Shown here one piece after another: positions 35,857 to 47,009 of a DNA stretch of 64,000 nucleotides. This DNA is from Sacculina carcini (lineage: Eukaryota; Arthropoda; Thecostraca; Sacculinidae), in assembly GCA_916048095.2 (NCBI GenBank), contig OU696592.1:2875109-2939108 (forward strand), given 5' to 3'. The notes beneath the pieces are model-generated. The model saw only the letters and a program-made list of their open reading frames with translations. It was not told the DNA's origin and searched no databases. The position numbers and the translations under genes are program-made. Each line of letters starts with the position of its first letter. The first letter of the stretch is position 1.

Positions 35857-38664
35857 ATGTACACAAACATCGACGGGTATATGTCGAGTAGAATCGAGCT
35901 CAATGAATACCTGTGTGGGAAAAACCCTGACATTGTTGCTATAGTAGAAAAAAAACTCAAAGAAGATATTGTAGTTCAAGGCTTGGTTCATAGCAGGTAA
36001 AACATATACAGAAGGGATAGAAATAAAAAGCGGTAGGGGGAGTGATGGTGTTGACAAGAGACGATATTAATGCAAAAGTGGTGTATATTGGAATGAAGGC
36101 GGAATTAATAATGTTAGAGATAAAACTCTTGGACAGTGTGAAACACTTCATGGCGGTTTATGTGCCGCCAAGAAGTAGTTCATGGAAGCTGAACGAGTTT
36201 GAAGAAATGCTCAATGATACTCTGAACGAACTATTCTATCTGATGAACAAGTACAAAAACTTAACAATTGTAGGAGATTTTAACTGTAAGGAAGTTGACT
36301 GGCAAAATTGGAACGCAAACGGATCACCGAACTCATGGAATTCAAGACTTATGACACTGATGATGAACAATTACATGAATCAGTGGGTTCAAGAGAATAC
36401 TCGATTCAGGGGTTCAGACGAGCCATCAAAACTAGATTTGGTTTTTACTGATGAAATGGACATAATAAAATCGTTGACGTATAAGAGTCCAATTGGCAAA
36501 AGCGACCATGTGCTGATAGAGGTAGTTTTAGAGTATGGAAAACCTGCAAAAGGTCCCCGTAAATACTACGGTGATAAACTGAACTATGAAAAAGCCAACA
36601 TAAAACAGCTTAAGAGATACTTTGATGAGGTCGACTGGACCGCTATGTTGACAATGACGGATGTTCAACAAAAATTTGATTAGTTTGTTGACGTGTACAA
36701 GCTCGGTGTTAAAAGATATGGTCCAAGAATAAAAAGATGATACACCAAGAAAAATGTTTGGTTCAACAAAAGATGTGAAAAGCAAGAGAGGACAAAGAAA
36801 AAGCATGGAAAATATTGCGAAAGAGAAATACTTATAAGCACTGGAAAGAGTACAAAAGAGCCAGAAACAATTACGTGAAAATAAGACGAGAAGAAACAAT
36901 GAATTATGAAAAAAGTATAGTTGAAAAATGTGAAAAAGAAACGAAGATGTTCTACAAGTATGTCAACGGAAAGATGAAAAATTACGTGGGCATCGAAAGA
37001 ATTCAACATGAAGGCGAGACCATTACTGAACCAGAGAAAATCTGCGAAATTATGAATTATAAATTTCACATGGTGTTCACTGATGAAAGTCCTTTTGATG
37101 GAAGTCGAATCTTGCCGAAATGTAGGCCTATGGGAGATGTGTATTTATCTAAGAAAGATCTGATTGAGAGACTGTCGAAGTTAAAGAATGGGAAATCGGT
37201 TGGACCAGACGGAATTGAGGGGAGCATTATCAGGGAATGCAGGGAAGAATTGATGGAGCCATTGTATGACGTCATATGTACTAGCTTGCGCCTGGGTGAA
37301 GTTCCTTCACAATGGCAATGTTCGAGCATTGTTCCAATTCACACGAAGGGTTCGAAAGAGGAAGCATCCAACTACAGGCCTATATCACTGACCAGCGTGA
37401 TATGTAAAGTGTGTGAAAAAATCATCAAGGACCAGTGGGTAAAACAACTGGAGAGAGAAAAAGTTTTGTCAAATGTAAAATACGGATTTAGACAATCAAG
37501 ATCATGTGTGTCGAGACTTTTATTCTTTTACAACAAAATTATTGATGCTGTACAGGAGAGGGACAAGTGGGTGGACTGCATATACTTGGACTTGTGCAAA
37601 GCTTTCGACAAGGTCCCATTCAGGAGGCTTCTGTGGAAACTGGAGTATTGTGGAGGAATACAAGGACCACTATTGAAATGGATGGAACATTACTTGACCG
37701 ATAGAAAAATGAGTACAACTGTGAGGGGAACGGCTTCTTCGTGGAAGCGGGTGAAAAGTGGGGTGCCACAAGGCTCTGTGCTCGGACCAATAATGTTTCT
37801 GATATATATCAATGATATAGCGAACTATCTGGACAGCACCGTTCACCTTTTTGCCGACGATGCCAAATTGGTGAGAGTCATAACGAGTAAGAGAGACTGT
37901 GAACAATTGCAATGTGACATCGACAAGATTCAAGAATGTTGTCAAAAATGGTTATAAGCCTCACCGAAACAAATTGTCATGTCATGAAATTTGGCAAAAG
38001 CGGGAAGAGACCATCTGTGGACTATGCACTGGGATGCGTCACGCTGCGAGAGGTGGACAAGGAACGAGATCTTGGTGTGATTATCCAGAATGATCTGTCA
38101 CCGCAGGCGCACATTGATGACCTTTTCGCCAAGTCGTATGCACTTATTTCAAAAACGAGAGGAGTATTCAACTACATGGATGAGAATATGTTCAGAAAAA
38201 TCATGATAGCTTTAATTAGGCCAAAGATCGAATACGCAGCTGTAGTTTGGTCTCCACACGAAATGAGACATTTAAAGAAAATAGAAAAGATTCAAAGACT
38301 AGCCACAAAATTGGTACCAAACTCGAAAAACATGTCTTACGAGGACAGATTGAGGAAAATTGAATTACCCAGGCTTGATGAGAGGAGAGAAAGAGGTGAT
38401 TTAATAAACATATATAGATGCATAAATGACACGGTCAGCACAGACGACATCGGATTAGTTTTTCAAGGAAATGTGCGTAGAGGACACTAAAAAAACTGAG
38501 AGAAAACACGTTGTCGAAAAGATGTAAAAAAGTATAGTTTCCCGTTTAGGAGCGTAGATCAGTGGAACCAATTAGACAGCAAAATAGTAGAAGCTAGAAA
38601 TTTAAGTTTCTTCAAAAATATGTTAGATAAATTATGGAAAAGAGACGGGACAGCACGAGCTTAG
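35857..38664 (+). pseudogene. CR1/L2/jockey-type LINE ORF2 (endonuclease-RT), decayed
   Basis: The endonuclease starts near 35860 (TNIDGYMSSRIELNEYL, NPDIVAIVE; the usual ET is altered to EK). It continues after a frame change near 36035 with YVPPRSSSW, GDFNCKEVDW and SDHVLIEV. An in-frame stop lies at 36681. The RT (frame 36815-37957) has NYRPISLTSV, LDLCKAFDKVP, GVPQGSVLGP and the FADD active site. A further frame (to 38490) gives the thumb and C-terminal part (KIEKIQRLATKLVP, RRERGDLINIYR), and the last part after another shift is KKYSFPFRSVDQWNQLD to the stop at 38664. It shares its 3' end with the fragment at 26.5-27.1 kb. Nearly full length but inactive. Confidence 0.85.
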
Positions 38665-38722
38665 CTCATATCCTGTAGAACAACTATGTGAGTACAACTA
38701 TGTGAGTACACACACACACAAG
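38665..38722 (+). repeat. LINE 3' tail with GTGAGTACA repeats
   Basis: AACTATGTGAGTAC is repeated about twice and passes into a short CA tract. The fragment at 26.5 kb ends the same way (GGTGAGTACAAATAAGTGAGT). Short 3' repeats of this kind are the usual reverse-transcription start of this LINE group. Confidence 0.7.
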
Positions 38723-39301
38723 GAAAAAAGCATGAAGAGAATGCGTGTGCACATTTGCCAACACATGACGTGTCATTTCTGATGCCACAGCACAATGGCG
38801 GCGCACGGGTTTTTACGGTGAGTAGGCTGAGAGAACGGGAGCTTAAAAAAAAGATGCGGGTGCTCGGCGAAACATGAGGAACTGCACTCAGAATATCCTC
38901 GGTCAGCATGTTTGTCGAGGAGTGGTCTTCAACCCCTCCAAAAACCACACTGACGCCGCCACGGGCACAATACTTGTTTTCCAGCCGCTTTGAATTTGCC
39001 ATTTTCCGTGTCTTTTTCTCACTTTCTATTAGTCTCCTTCGCTCTTACTCTATCGCTCTCGCTCTATCTGTCTCGTTGCCAGTACGTGGAACACACATAC
39101 AGATATACACACGCATTTCAACACATTCACACGTATACTCTCCAACTCTCTCTCTCATTCTCATCTGCTCTCTATCCCACATTTTCTCGTTTAACATTCC
39201 ACTCTCACCAGCTCGTGCAAACATATGCACACATACACACATACACACACATTCGCACCCAGACACACAATACACATACACACATACACATATACACAGT
39301 G
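38723..39301. other. No gene; CT-rich then CA-rich low-complexity DNA
   Basis: Pyrimidine-rich sequence (about 39000-39190) grades into a CA microsatellite (39220-39300). No supported coding frame. Confidence 0.5.
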
Positions 39302-39812
39302 TTGTGGCAGTCTGTCGTGCTGCCACAACATCGGCCGACTGCCGCGTCATACTGCCCTGAACGACATCGTCCATCGCAGTTTGGCGTCGGCAGGAGTCGC
39401 GTCAGTGCTGGAACCTCGCGGTCTGAACCAAGGCGACGGCCGCCGGCCGGACGGGATCACCGTCTTTCCCTTCCGGCGCGGCAATTCGCTCGTCTGGGAC
39501 GTGACGTGCACCAACACCTTCAGCAGTGCACATCTGTTGGAGGGTGCAGTCGCTCCCGGAGCAGCGGCTCGGGCGCCCGAGGAGACGAAGAAACGACGCT
39601 ACTCGGACCTGAGCCAGCGGTATGACTTCGCGCCGCTGGCCATCGAAACAACCGGCGTGCTGGGGTCCGCATTCGACGACCTCATCAAGATCATCGGTCG
39701 TCGAATAACAGAGCGTTCGGGAGAGCCGCGCGAGACGGCCTGGCTCAGACAGCGGGTCAGTCTGGCGGTCGTGCGCGGCAACGCGGCAACCATCACCAGG
39801 TCGCTGAACTGA
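39302..39812 (+). CDS. GC-rich open frame: PD-(D/E)XK-like C-terminal domain of an RT-type element (5'-truncated)
   Basis: The frame stays open from inside the CA tract to the stop at 39810-39812. The meaningful part reads LSCCHNIGRLPRHTALNDIV, LEPRGLNQGD, RRPDGITVFPF, then SLVWDVTCTNT, then LAIETTGVLGS, and ends WLRQRVSLAVVRGNAATI. The R-H, R-P-D and W-D-V-T positions resemble the R/KPD-X(12-15)-D pattern of restriction-like nuclease domains. From memory, similar segments end predicted reverse-transcriptase proteins in invertebrates. It is far more GC-rich than its surroundings. There is no start codon outside the microsatellite, and TG repeats follow within a few bases of the stop. I read it as the last domain of a 5'-truncated retroelement; the clade is uncertain. 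Confidence 0.5.
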
Positions 39813-40251
39813 TGTGTGTGTGTGTGCGTGTTTGTCAGTTTTATATCGTGTTTTGTATGAGTGTATGATTGTGTATGTATAATATAAATTGTGAGTGTAA
39901 AAAAACACATACACACATACACACATACACAATTATCACGTCTCGCGCCTTGGCTGTCGTAATTTCTGTATTTGCTCGCATACACCGTTTGTGTTCACTG
40001 AGAACAAAACTGTGCGTGTGAAACTGCATGTGTGCTTACGTGTGTACGTGTGTGCATATGTAGGTGTGATTTTGAGTGCGTGTGTGTGCGTGTGTATGTG
40101 TGCATGTTTGTGTATATGTGCATATGTGTGTACGTGTGTACGTGTTTATGTGTATGTGTATGTGTTTGTATGTATATAAATGTGTACGTGTGTCAGCATG
40201 TGTGCATGTGTGTACGTATGTATGTGTTTGTGTGTATGTGTATTTGTATAT

Positions 40252-40313
<62 letters not shown>

Positions 40314-40670
40314 GATGTGTGTGTGTGTGTCGGCAAGCATACGCCGCGCTTACAGTCAGACACGCACACATTTGTGCATATATAAACACCGCAGCAGACG
40401 TGGACATACTAGCATATATATGCATGCACTTTGGCGCGTGCTCATATTATGTGGCCATAATATTTGCATGAGAGATCGTATCTTGCTGTGCAAAACACAC
40501 CAGCACCACATGTTATATATGCAATTTACGTGTGTGTGTGTCCGTGTGTGCATCTGTGTTCATCTAATTTATTTATAAAACAATAATTCGGTAGTACAAT
40601 TGTATGTTGTTATAATTGCTTTGTCTTTGTAGCGTCTAGTTATACATAGTGTCTTTTTATTAGTGTACTG
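39813..40670. repeat. TG/TA microsatellite field; no gene
   Basis: TG-rich sequence directly after the stop codon, another TG-rich block at about 40020-40250 and a TA tract at about 40255-40305. Between them is unique sequence with no recognisable feature. Confidence 0.7.
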
Positions 40671-41247
40671 GCATATAAGCCCGCCCGTCGTGCGGAACAA
40701 TTAATAAGGTAAACTAAATATTCAATTCATAAAATAAAACGAATAAAAATTTAAAATGAAAAAGATAAAATCATAAAAAATTTAGCCAATAGAAAAGCCT
40801 AGAATCCGCCTAGCCTGAAAACCCGCCCGTTGTGCGGAACAATTAATATTACGAAATTCATATTTAGTTAATAAAAGTATTGCAAAAAAGGGAAAACTCC
40901 TACAAATCTTGATCAATTGAAAAGTTTAATGTGAATTGCTTTTATTTTCATTTGGACAACATATTTTCCCACAACCCGCCTCATATTTAAATCCGCCCGT
41001 CGTGCGTAATAATTCAGAGCTCGAGCACGATCCGTTCTGGATCTGGAAGTCAAATCCGTTAGTTTTGTATATGAATTCAATGTATACGGGGAAATTGATC
41101 GTTTTATTGTCTATAGTTGCTGCCCGCGGGATATTTGACCTCATAAGCATGATCCATCGCTTCGTTTACGTTTAAAGCCCCTGATCTATACCATTGAGCC
41201 CGCTCAGTAATGCCACCTCATATTCAAGCATACATACACACAGACCA
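40666..41247 (-). mobile_element. Minus-strand Helitron piece, 3' part
   Basis: On the minus strand this reads from a 5'-proximal part (TATGCTTGAATATGAGGTGG, then ATCAGGGGCTT and CCGCGGGCAGCAACTATAG) through three terminal-type hairpins to GGGCGGGCTTATATGCCAGT. These modules are the same as in units 1-3. It stops abruptly at about 41247 where LINE ORF1 sequence starts. The missing 5' end appears at 45300-45353 on the far side of the LINE. Confidence 0.75.
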
Positions 41248-41882
41248 GACATCTGCGTTTCTCAGGTATTGATGAAAAACCTCATGAAACTGCTGAGCAA
41301 ACCACGGAGCTGGTTACCAATGTCATGAAGGACGTAATGGAATTGCCTGAGCTGAAAATCGACAAAGCACACCGAGTTGGTACCGGATCTTCTCGCGCAA
41401 GGAACATCATCGTAAGATTCGACAAGCTGGGGGATCGGGACACCGTCATGAGAAACGTCAGGAAGCTCAGAGGGACAAAGATTTTCGTTAATGAGGACCT
41501 CTGTGCGGCGTCAAACGCAAAACGACAAGAACAGTTACCGAAACTGAAACAAGCCAGACTTGAGGGTAAGGTGGCATATTTTCGCCACACCAAGTTAATC
41601 ATCAAGGACCGCGCGCCGCCTGTTGCTTCCCAATCAACCTCTCTAGATCCGCCTGCTTCGACTGGTCGCACTACTGTGAAGTCACGGCAAGGTCATACGG
41701 ACTTGGCTCCGTCACGTGAACGCGACGTTGCTCTGACGTCACACGACCCTGGCGTTGCTCTGGCGTCACAAAATCGCGTCCAGTCGGCTGGCGTCGAACA
41801 GATAACGGAAACACGGGCAGCTGCTGGAGGATCTGTCGGATCGCCAATCAAGCAGCAAAAGAAGCCGTCAAGAAAGCGGTAG
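41248..41882 (+). pseudogene. LINE ORF1, 5'-truncated (RRM-like part and basic C-terminus)
   Basis: The frame is open from about 41248 (HLRFSGIDEKPHE) through the first internal ATG at 41325 to the stop at 41882. LRFSGIDE, KAHRVGTGSSRARNIIVRF and LRGTKIFVNEDL match the RRM-like core of LINE ORF1 proteins. The C-terminal third is S/T/R-rich and ends KKPSRKR. The N-terminal coiled coil is missing because the element is truncated at the Helitron border. ORF2 starts 42 bp downstream. Confidence 0.75.
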
Positions 41883-41924
41883 AACCCTAAAATCTGTAAG
41901 TTTCTCCCAGTTTCCTGCCCCATA

Positions 41925-44903
41925 ATGATATCTGGCATATCGACATCCGATATAGAGGATAACGAAAAACAATTTAATTACGATGACATTTACTTTTATG
42001 AAAAATTAAGAAAGTTAAAAATTCCTCAATCTAAATATGTATTTGCTGATGATTTTCCTCTCGATAAAATCCCTTCCACATTCAATATCTGCAGTATGAA
42101 TATTCGTAGTATCCCAGCTAATTTTCAACTTTTCCAGGACTATATAATGTTGAATATCGGAATTGACCTTGAAGTCATTGGTTTTGTTGAAACAAGACTT
42201 GATGAAGATATTTTCAACCTTTACCAGCTCCCCGGCTATACGTTATTCACCAAGAATAGAAACAGATCAGGTGGAGGACTGGCTATTTATGTATCGGACA
42301 AATTTAGCGCACAATCGTTGAATGAACTGTCTTGCTTGCATGATGCAATGGAATGTCTCGGTGTTGAAATTTCACACTCTGGTGATTCATCACTCCTAAT
42401 GTGTATTTACAGACCACCCAATGCAAACTTGAACACATTTTTCGAAACATTTCAAGATATTTTGGATTTAGCAAGCAAAAAATTCAAAAAAATATATCTC
42501 TTCGGTGATTTAAATATAGACCTATTAAAAACCAGCCTCACCAAAAATGATTTATCCAACCTGATGAGTATATATTCATTTATGCCTCTAATATGTCTTC
42601 CTACTCGCGTGACAGAAACATCATCTTCTTTGATAGATCACATTTGGACTACCGATTTCGATCACAATATTGCAAATCTCGTAGTGAAAAATGACATCTC
42701 GGACCACTATCTAACAATTTCACGATTCGAAATAAAACCTGGCATTAAAATGGATAAAAATGCCCAACGATTTGTTCGCAAAAGAATTATGAAAAATGAA
42801 AACATTGAATTATTCAGCGATGAACTCGGAACCTTGGACTGGGAGCCGGTGATGGCATCAAGCTGTCCTAATCATGCATATAACTGTTTCTTCAATCTCT
42901 TCCACAATTTATTTGAGAAATATTTTCCATGCACCAACGTCAAGTTCAACAGAAAACGATTGGATAAGCCATATATTACGGAAGAAATAAAAAAAGATAT
43001 CAGAGAAAAACACCGTCTGGAAAGGCTAGCTCAGAAATGGCCGATAACGTACAGAGACTCGTATAAAAAATTTCGGAATAAATTGAATCTTACAATCCGT
43101 CAAGCAAAAGAAAATTATCTGAAGGTAAAACTGGGTGAAAACCAAGGAAATCCTAAATCTCATTGGAACATAATCAATTCTATTCTGGGTAGGAAAACAA
43201 ATAATCCTGAATATCTCCCACACTTAAAACAAGGAAATGTCAGCCGCGCAAATGTTTTCAATAATAATTTCATAAAACTTAGCTCACCTGTTGATAAACC
43301 TGATAGCCATATCCCGTTTGATAGTTATCTCACAGAGAGTGTTCCTGATTCTATGTTTCTTAAACCAGTAGACAGTAGCGAAGTTATTAGTTACCTGAAT
43401 AATACCACATCAAATTCTCCTGGGTATGATGATATTCCTCCGCAACTCATAAAAAAAGTCAGTTTGCAAGTAGCCATTCCACTCGTTCATATTATCAATT
43501 TATCTTTCGCAAACGGTTCATACCCTGATTTACTTAAGAAAGCTAAAATTATTCCCATTCACAAATCTGGCGATCTCAATGACATCAATAATTTTCGGCC
43601 TATCTCACTCTTACCCGCCTTCAATAAAATATTTGAAAAATGTATATGTTCGCGTTTAAGTTCGTACTTGGAAACGAATAAATTAATAATCCCCAATCAA
43701 TTCGGTTTCAGAACCAATAGATCTACAGAGGATGCGGTCTTTAATTTTGTTACTGAAGTTTACCAACAACTAGATGACGGCAATCACATACTTGGTATCT
43801 TTTTGGACCTTTCCAAGGCGTTCGACTCACTGGATCACTATATTCTCTTCAAAAAACTTGAAAAACTTGGTATAAGAGGGGTATGTCTTGATTTATTCAA
43901 AAGCTACCTTGATAATAGAACTCAATCTGTTTTTTATGACAACGAATTTTCTTCATCTAAATCAATAAGCAATGGTGTTCCACAGGGGTCAGTGCTTGGT
44001 CCAATTTTATTCCTTATTTATATCAATGACATTGTGAGAGCCAGTTCCAAATTCAAATTCACAATATACGCAGATGACACGACACTCACATTAACCGATC
44101 CAAATTTACACAATTTACATTCTGTCGCAGAAAACGAACTCAATAATATCTATCAGTGGATTTCTTCAAATAAGCTCAAATTAAACTTGAACAAGACTCA
44201 ATATATTTTCTTCCAAAACAGATCGAGAAAATGGACATTTCCTCCTTTAACACTGGACGGTAGATTGCTGAAGCAAGTTCAAATAACAAAATTTCTTGGA
44301 GTCACTATTGATGAAAATATGAATTGGTATGCACATATTGAAAACGTCTCAAATAAAATTTCAAGAACATGTGGTATATTACACAAAGTTAAACGTTCAC
44401 TTACACAGGAATGCATGCGTAGTATATACTTCACTCTCATTTACCCCCACCTCATATATTGTGTACCAATCTGGTCATGCACGTGGCCATCTTATTTAAA
44501 ACGAATAAAAGTTGCACAAAACAAAATTATTAGATGTATTATGAAGCTAAAAAAGTTTGATTCAACAACAAATTCTTACTCAACAATGAAATTACTACGT
44601 TTCGGCTCTATACGCGAATACTTCATAATCCTTTTTGTCTATCGGCTACTATACGAACATAAGGAGATCAATACAATTTTCTATCGCTTGGACAACCGTT
44701 ATCACAATATCAGAAACAATAATGACCTTGCGGTTCCAAAGTTCAGAACAAAACTTCTTCAAAACAGCCTATTATATCAAGGAGCAGACATTTGGAATAA
44801 TTTATCTTCGGAAATAGATTTCTTAGAAACATCTACCTCACTAAAACAGCTCAAAAAGAAACTGAAAAATCACTTCCTGAATAAAACTGACGCCGACCAT
44901 TAA
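41925..44903 (+). CDS. Intact LINE ORF2 protein: endonuclease-reverse transcriptase (992 aa)
   Basis: This is the only full-length intact polymerase in the window. The N-terminal APE-type endonuclease has N59 (SMNIRS), E89 (GFVETRL), YRPP at 162-165, D195 and N197 (FGDLNIDLL), DH at 238-239 and S259-D260-H261, so all catalytic positions are present. The RT has the finger motif NFRPISLLP (about 556-564), LDLSKAFD with D628, NGVPQGSVLGP (683-693) and the active site YADD at 715-718. The thumb and C-terminal region follow (CTWPSYL, KFRTKLLQNS, IWNNLS). It would nick DNA and copy its RNA at the nick. The family looks CR1/L2/jockey-like. The ATG at 41925 is the first in frame after the ORF1 stop. 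ORF1 is truncated, so this copy could supply ORF2 protein but not a full element. Confidence 0.9.
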   Translation: MISGISTSDIEDNEKQFNYDDIYFYEKLRKLKIPQSKYVFADDFPLDKIPSTFNICSMNIRSIPANFQLFQDYIMLNIGIDLEVIGFVETRLDEDIFNLYQLPGYTLFTKNRNRSGGGLAIYVSDKFSAQSLNELSCLHDAMECLGVEISHSGDSSLLMCIYRPPNANLNTFFETFQDILDLASKKFKKIYLFGDLNIDLLKTSLTKNDLSNLMSIYSFMPLICLPTRVTETSSSLIDHIWTTDFDHNIANLVVKNDISDHYLTISRFEIKPGIKMDKNAQRFVRKRIMKNENIELFSDELGTLDWEPVMASSCPNHAYNCFFNLFHNLFEKYFPCTNVKFNRKRLDKPYITEEIKKDIREKHRLERLAQKWPITYRDSYKKFRNKLNLTIRQAKENYLKVKLGENQGNPKSHWNIINSILGRKTNNPEYLPHLKQGNVSRANVFNNNFIKLSSPVDKPDSHIPFDSYLTESVPDSMFLKPVDSSEVISYLNNTTSNSPGYDDIPPQLIKKVSLQVAIPLVHIINLSFANGSYPDLLKKAKIIPIHKSGDLNDINNFRPISLLPAFNKIFEKCICSRLSSYLETNKLIIPNQFGFRTNRSTEDAVFNFVTEVYQQLDDGNHILGIFLDLSKAFDSLDHYILFKKLEKLGIRGVCLDLFKSYLDNRTQSVFYDNEFSSSKSISNGVPQGSVLGPILFLIYINDIVRASSKFKFTIYADDTTLTLTDPNLHNLHSVAENELNNIYQWISSNKLKLNLNKTQYIFFQNRSRKWTFPPLTLDGRLLKQVQITKFLGVTIDENMNWYAHIENVSNKISRTCGILHKVKRSLTQECMRSIYFTLIYPHLIYCVPIWSCTWPSYLKRIKVAQNKIIRCIMKLKKFDSTTNSYSTMKLLRFGSIREYFIILFVYRLLYEHKEINTIFYRLDNRYHNIRNNNDLAVPKFRTKLLQNSLLYQGADIWNNLSSEIDFLETSTSLKQLKKKLKNHFLNKTDADH

Positions 44904-45299
44904 AATTTTCCTGCAATGATAACGGATTCATTTTCATATTTTCCCGCGTATTGATTGTTTATCTTTTTCAGCGTTTAATGCGATCTGGGCATATGTATGC
45001 ATGTATGTACGTATGTATGTGTGTATGTATGAGTGTATGCATGTGTATATATGTGCATATATGTATGTATGTATATGTATGCATATGTGTATATATATGT
45101 GTATATGTGTGTGTATATGTATGCATGTGTAAATATTCTGTCGCGTGATAATTGATTGTTAATTGAATCCGTTTCATTCATTATTACATGTTCGTCTAAG
45201 AGCAGTTGCTCGACGAACATAGCCGTATGTTTGTTTTTTTTCTGATGATTTTCGTGTGAACTGTTTTTTTCCTGGCAATACATTTACAATTTACAATTT
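44904..45299. repeat. LINE 3' UTR with (TATG)n and TTTACAA repeats
   Basis: A short 3' UTR, a TATG/TG-rich microsatellite at about 44990-45130, then unique sequence and three ACAATTT units at about 45283-45308, which are probably the LINE's terminal repeats. Confidence 0.6.
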
Positions 45300-45907
45300 A
45301 CAATTTACCTACAGATAATTCACATATATATATATACATACATATATATATAGATTTAAACCCGCCCGTCGTGTGGAACAATTCATATAGCAAAATTTAT
45401 ATTAATTCCATAATATAAAATGAATATAAATATAAAAGCAAGAAATTTTACCTGTACATATGTTAACCAATAGAAAATTCAAAATATGAATATTTTAATT
45501 TTATATTAATAATTTAATTTGACAATATTAACCTCAACCCGCCTCATATTTAAACCTGCCCGTCGTGCGGATTAATTCAGAACACAAACACGTAACAAAC
45601 AATGACAATTCTAGTATGTAAACCCGTCCGTCGTGCGGAACAGTTCATACTATTAAATTTGTATTTAATTCATAAGAGAAAAGGAATATGAATTAAAAAA
45701 GAAAAGAGTAAACCCATAAAAAATCATAATTTCTATATTTTTATATTATTTTGGCAGAATATTATCCTCAACCCGCCTCATATTCAAACCTGCCTGTCGT
45801 GCGGAATAATTCCAAATTCAGATACGAAACAATGAAAATTCAATAAACTGTTTATATTAAAATGTTTACAAAATATATTTATCATTAGCATCATCTAGCA
45901 TTGAAAC
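45300..45907 (-). mobile_element. Minus-strand Helitron sequence: 5' end of one element abutting the 3' end of another
   Basis: 45308-45353 on the minus strand reads TCTATATATATATGTATG then a TA-rich part and GAATTATCTGT, the 5' end belonging to the piece at 40666-41247. Immediately upstream on the minus strand (45354-45907) lie three terminal-type modules with hairpins (near 45360, 45560 and 45630, and a weaker one near 45795). The nearest reads CACGACGGGCGGGTTTAAA straight into TC. This is a second head-to-tail junction, on the opposite strand. At the right end CTAGCATTGAAACC is the complement of another 3' terminus, homologous to the internal end near 19640. Confidence 0.65.
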
Positions 45908-46934
45908 CAGGGTTTGAAAAAACCGTTTTTTTCAAAAGTACCAAAAAGCATGTTTTTTTTAGAAAAAAAACAAAAAAAACATTGTTTTTTTGGTTTATTT
46001 GGTTTTTTTACACTTTGCACACACAAATCAAAAAAAGGATTGTACCATGCTATTTAGTACATAGTTAAATATATATTAGTACCACTTACCAAGAGTTTTG
46101 TAAATATTTAAAAAAGATAAAAATAATATCATAAAAATGTACACACAGGATCTTGAATTTCACCTTGTAGCATCTATAGGCAACGGAAGTTTTAAACCGC
46201 TTCCAATTGCGATAGCAGTCGATTGTAAACACCCACATATGTTTGCAAAGTCCAATCCATATACCCAGTGGTCATATTTATGAAAATTTAGTGACTAAAA
46301 ATCGTTTTTTCCATGGAGGTTAATTCATGTTTGTTTTCAGAGTAAACACAGTTTTTTAAACTCAGAGGTTTCTGAAAACAGTGTTTTTAATAGAAACTCA
46401 ATTGTTTTGCCGTAAATATTTAGGATTTCTCATAAATACCAACTACAATGTTTCCCCAGCAAAAACCAAAAATGTTAATAAAAATGTTTCCCATATCGTG
46501 CAAACCCCTAAAATCATGCCAAAAAGTACTATTTATGAAGATTTAAAACTGTATTAATGAACTCATTTACTAATTCTGAAAATATTTGATCATTCCTATA
46601 TGAGAAAAATCATTTCTGTCAAAAAAACAATTTAAAAAAAAACATGTTTTTTTATATAAAAAACCACTTGGTTTAAACCAAACAAACCCTGGTTGTAACC
46701 AAACAAACCCTGCTTAAAATCATGTCAAAAAGTAATATTTATGAAGATTTAAAACTGCATTAATGAACTCTTTTACTAATTCTAAAAATATTTGATCATT
46801 CCTATATGAGAAAAATCATTTCTGTCAAAAAAACAATTTAAAAAAAAACATGTTTTTTTATAAAAAAAACACTTGGTTTAAACCATGGTATATACCATGG
46901 TTTAAACCGAATGGTTTAAACCAAACAAACCCTG
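45908..46934. mobile_element. 1027-bp terminal-inverted-repeat element (hAT-like MITE?)
   Basis: It begins CAGGGTTTG and ends CAAACCCTG, perfect inverse ends. The interior is runs of A and T with no reading frame. A 206-bp segment is tandemly duplicated (about 46511-46716 and 46717-46922). The ending CAAACAAACCCTG is also present at the inner repeat boundary. The left end sits inside Helitron 3' terminal sequence. The TIR resembles hAT-type CAGGG ends, but no 8-bp target duplication was found (ATTGAAAC left, TTTTCAAA right). Confidence 0.6.
46875..46908. repeat. Perfect 34-bp palindrome
   Basis: The segment from GGTTTAAACCATGG to CCATGGTTTAAACC, with TATATA at the centre, equals its own reverse complement over all 34 bases. 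It lies next to the right end of the inverted-repeat element. Confidence 0.95.
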
Positions 46935-47009
46935 TTTTCAAACTGTGTTGTCTCTATTTCGCGCACCTGTCGTTTGATTTTACGCAGTCTATACCCTATT
47001 CGATCCTGT

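Noticed and set aside
41925..44903. Host gene encoding a 992-residue protein
   Set aside because: Endonuclease and reverse transcriptase motifs, an upstream ORF1 remnant and a decayed relative at 29.5-30.7 kb show that it is a LINE.
45900..46942. 8-bp target duplication around the inverted-repeat element
   Set aside because: The flanking octamers ATTGAAAC and TTTTCAAA do not match, so a hAT assignment stays tentative.
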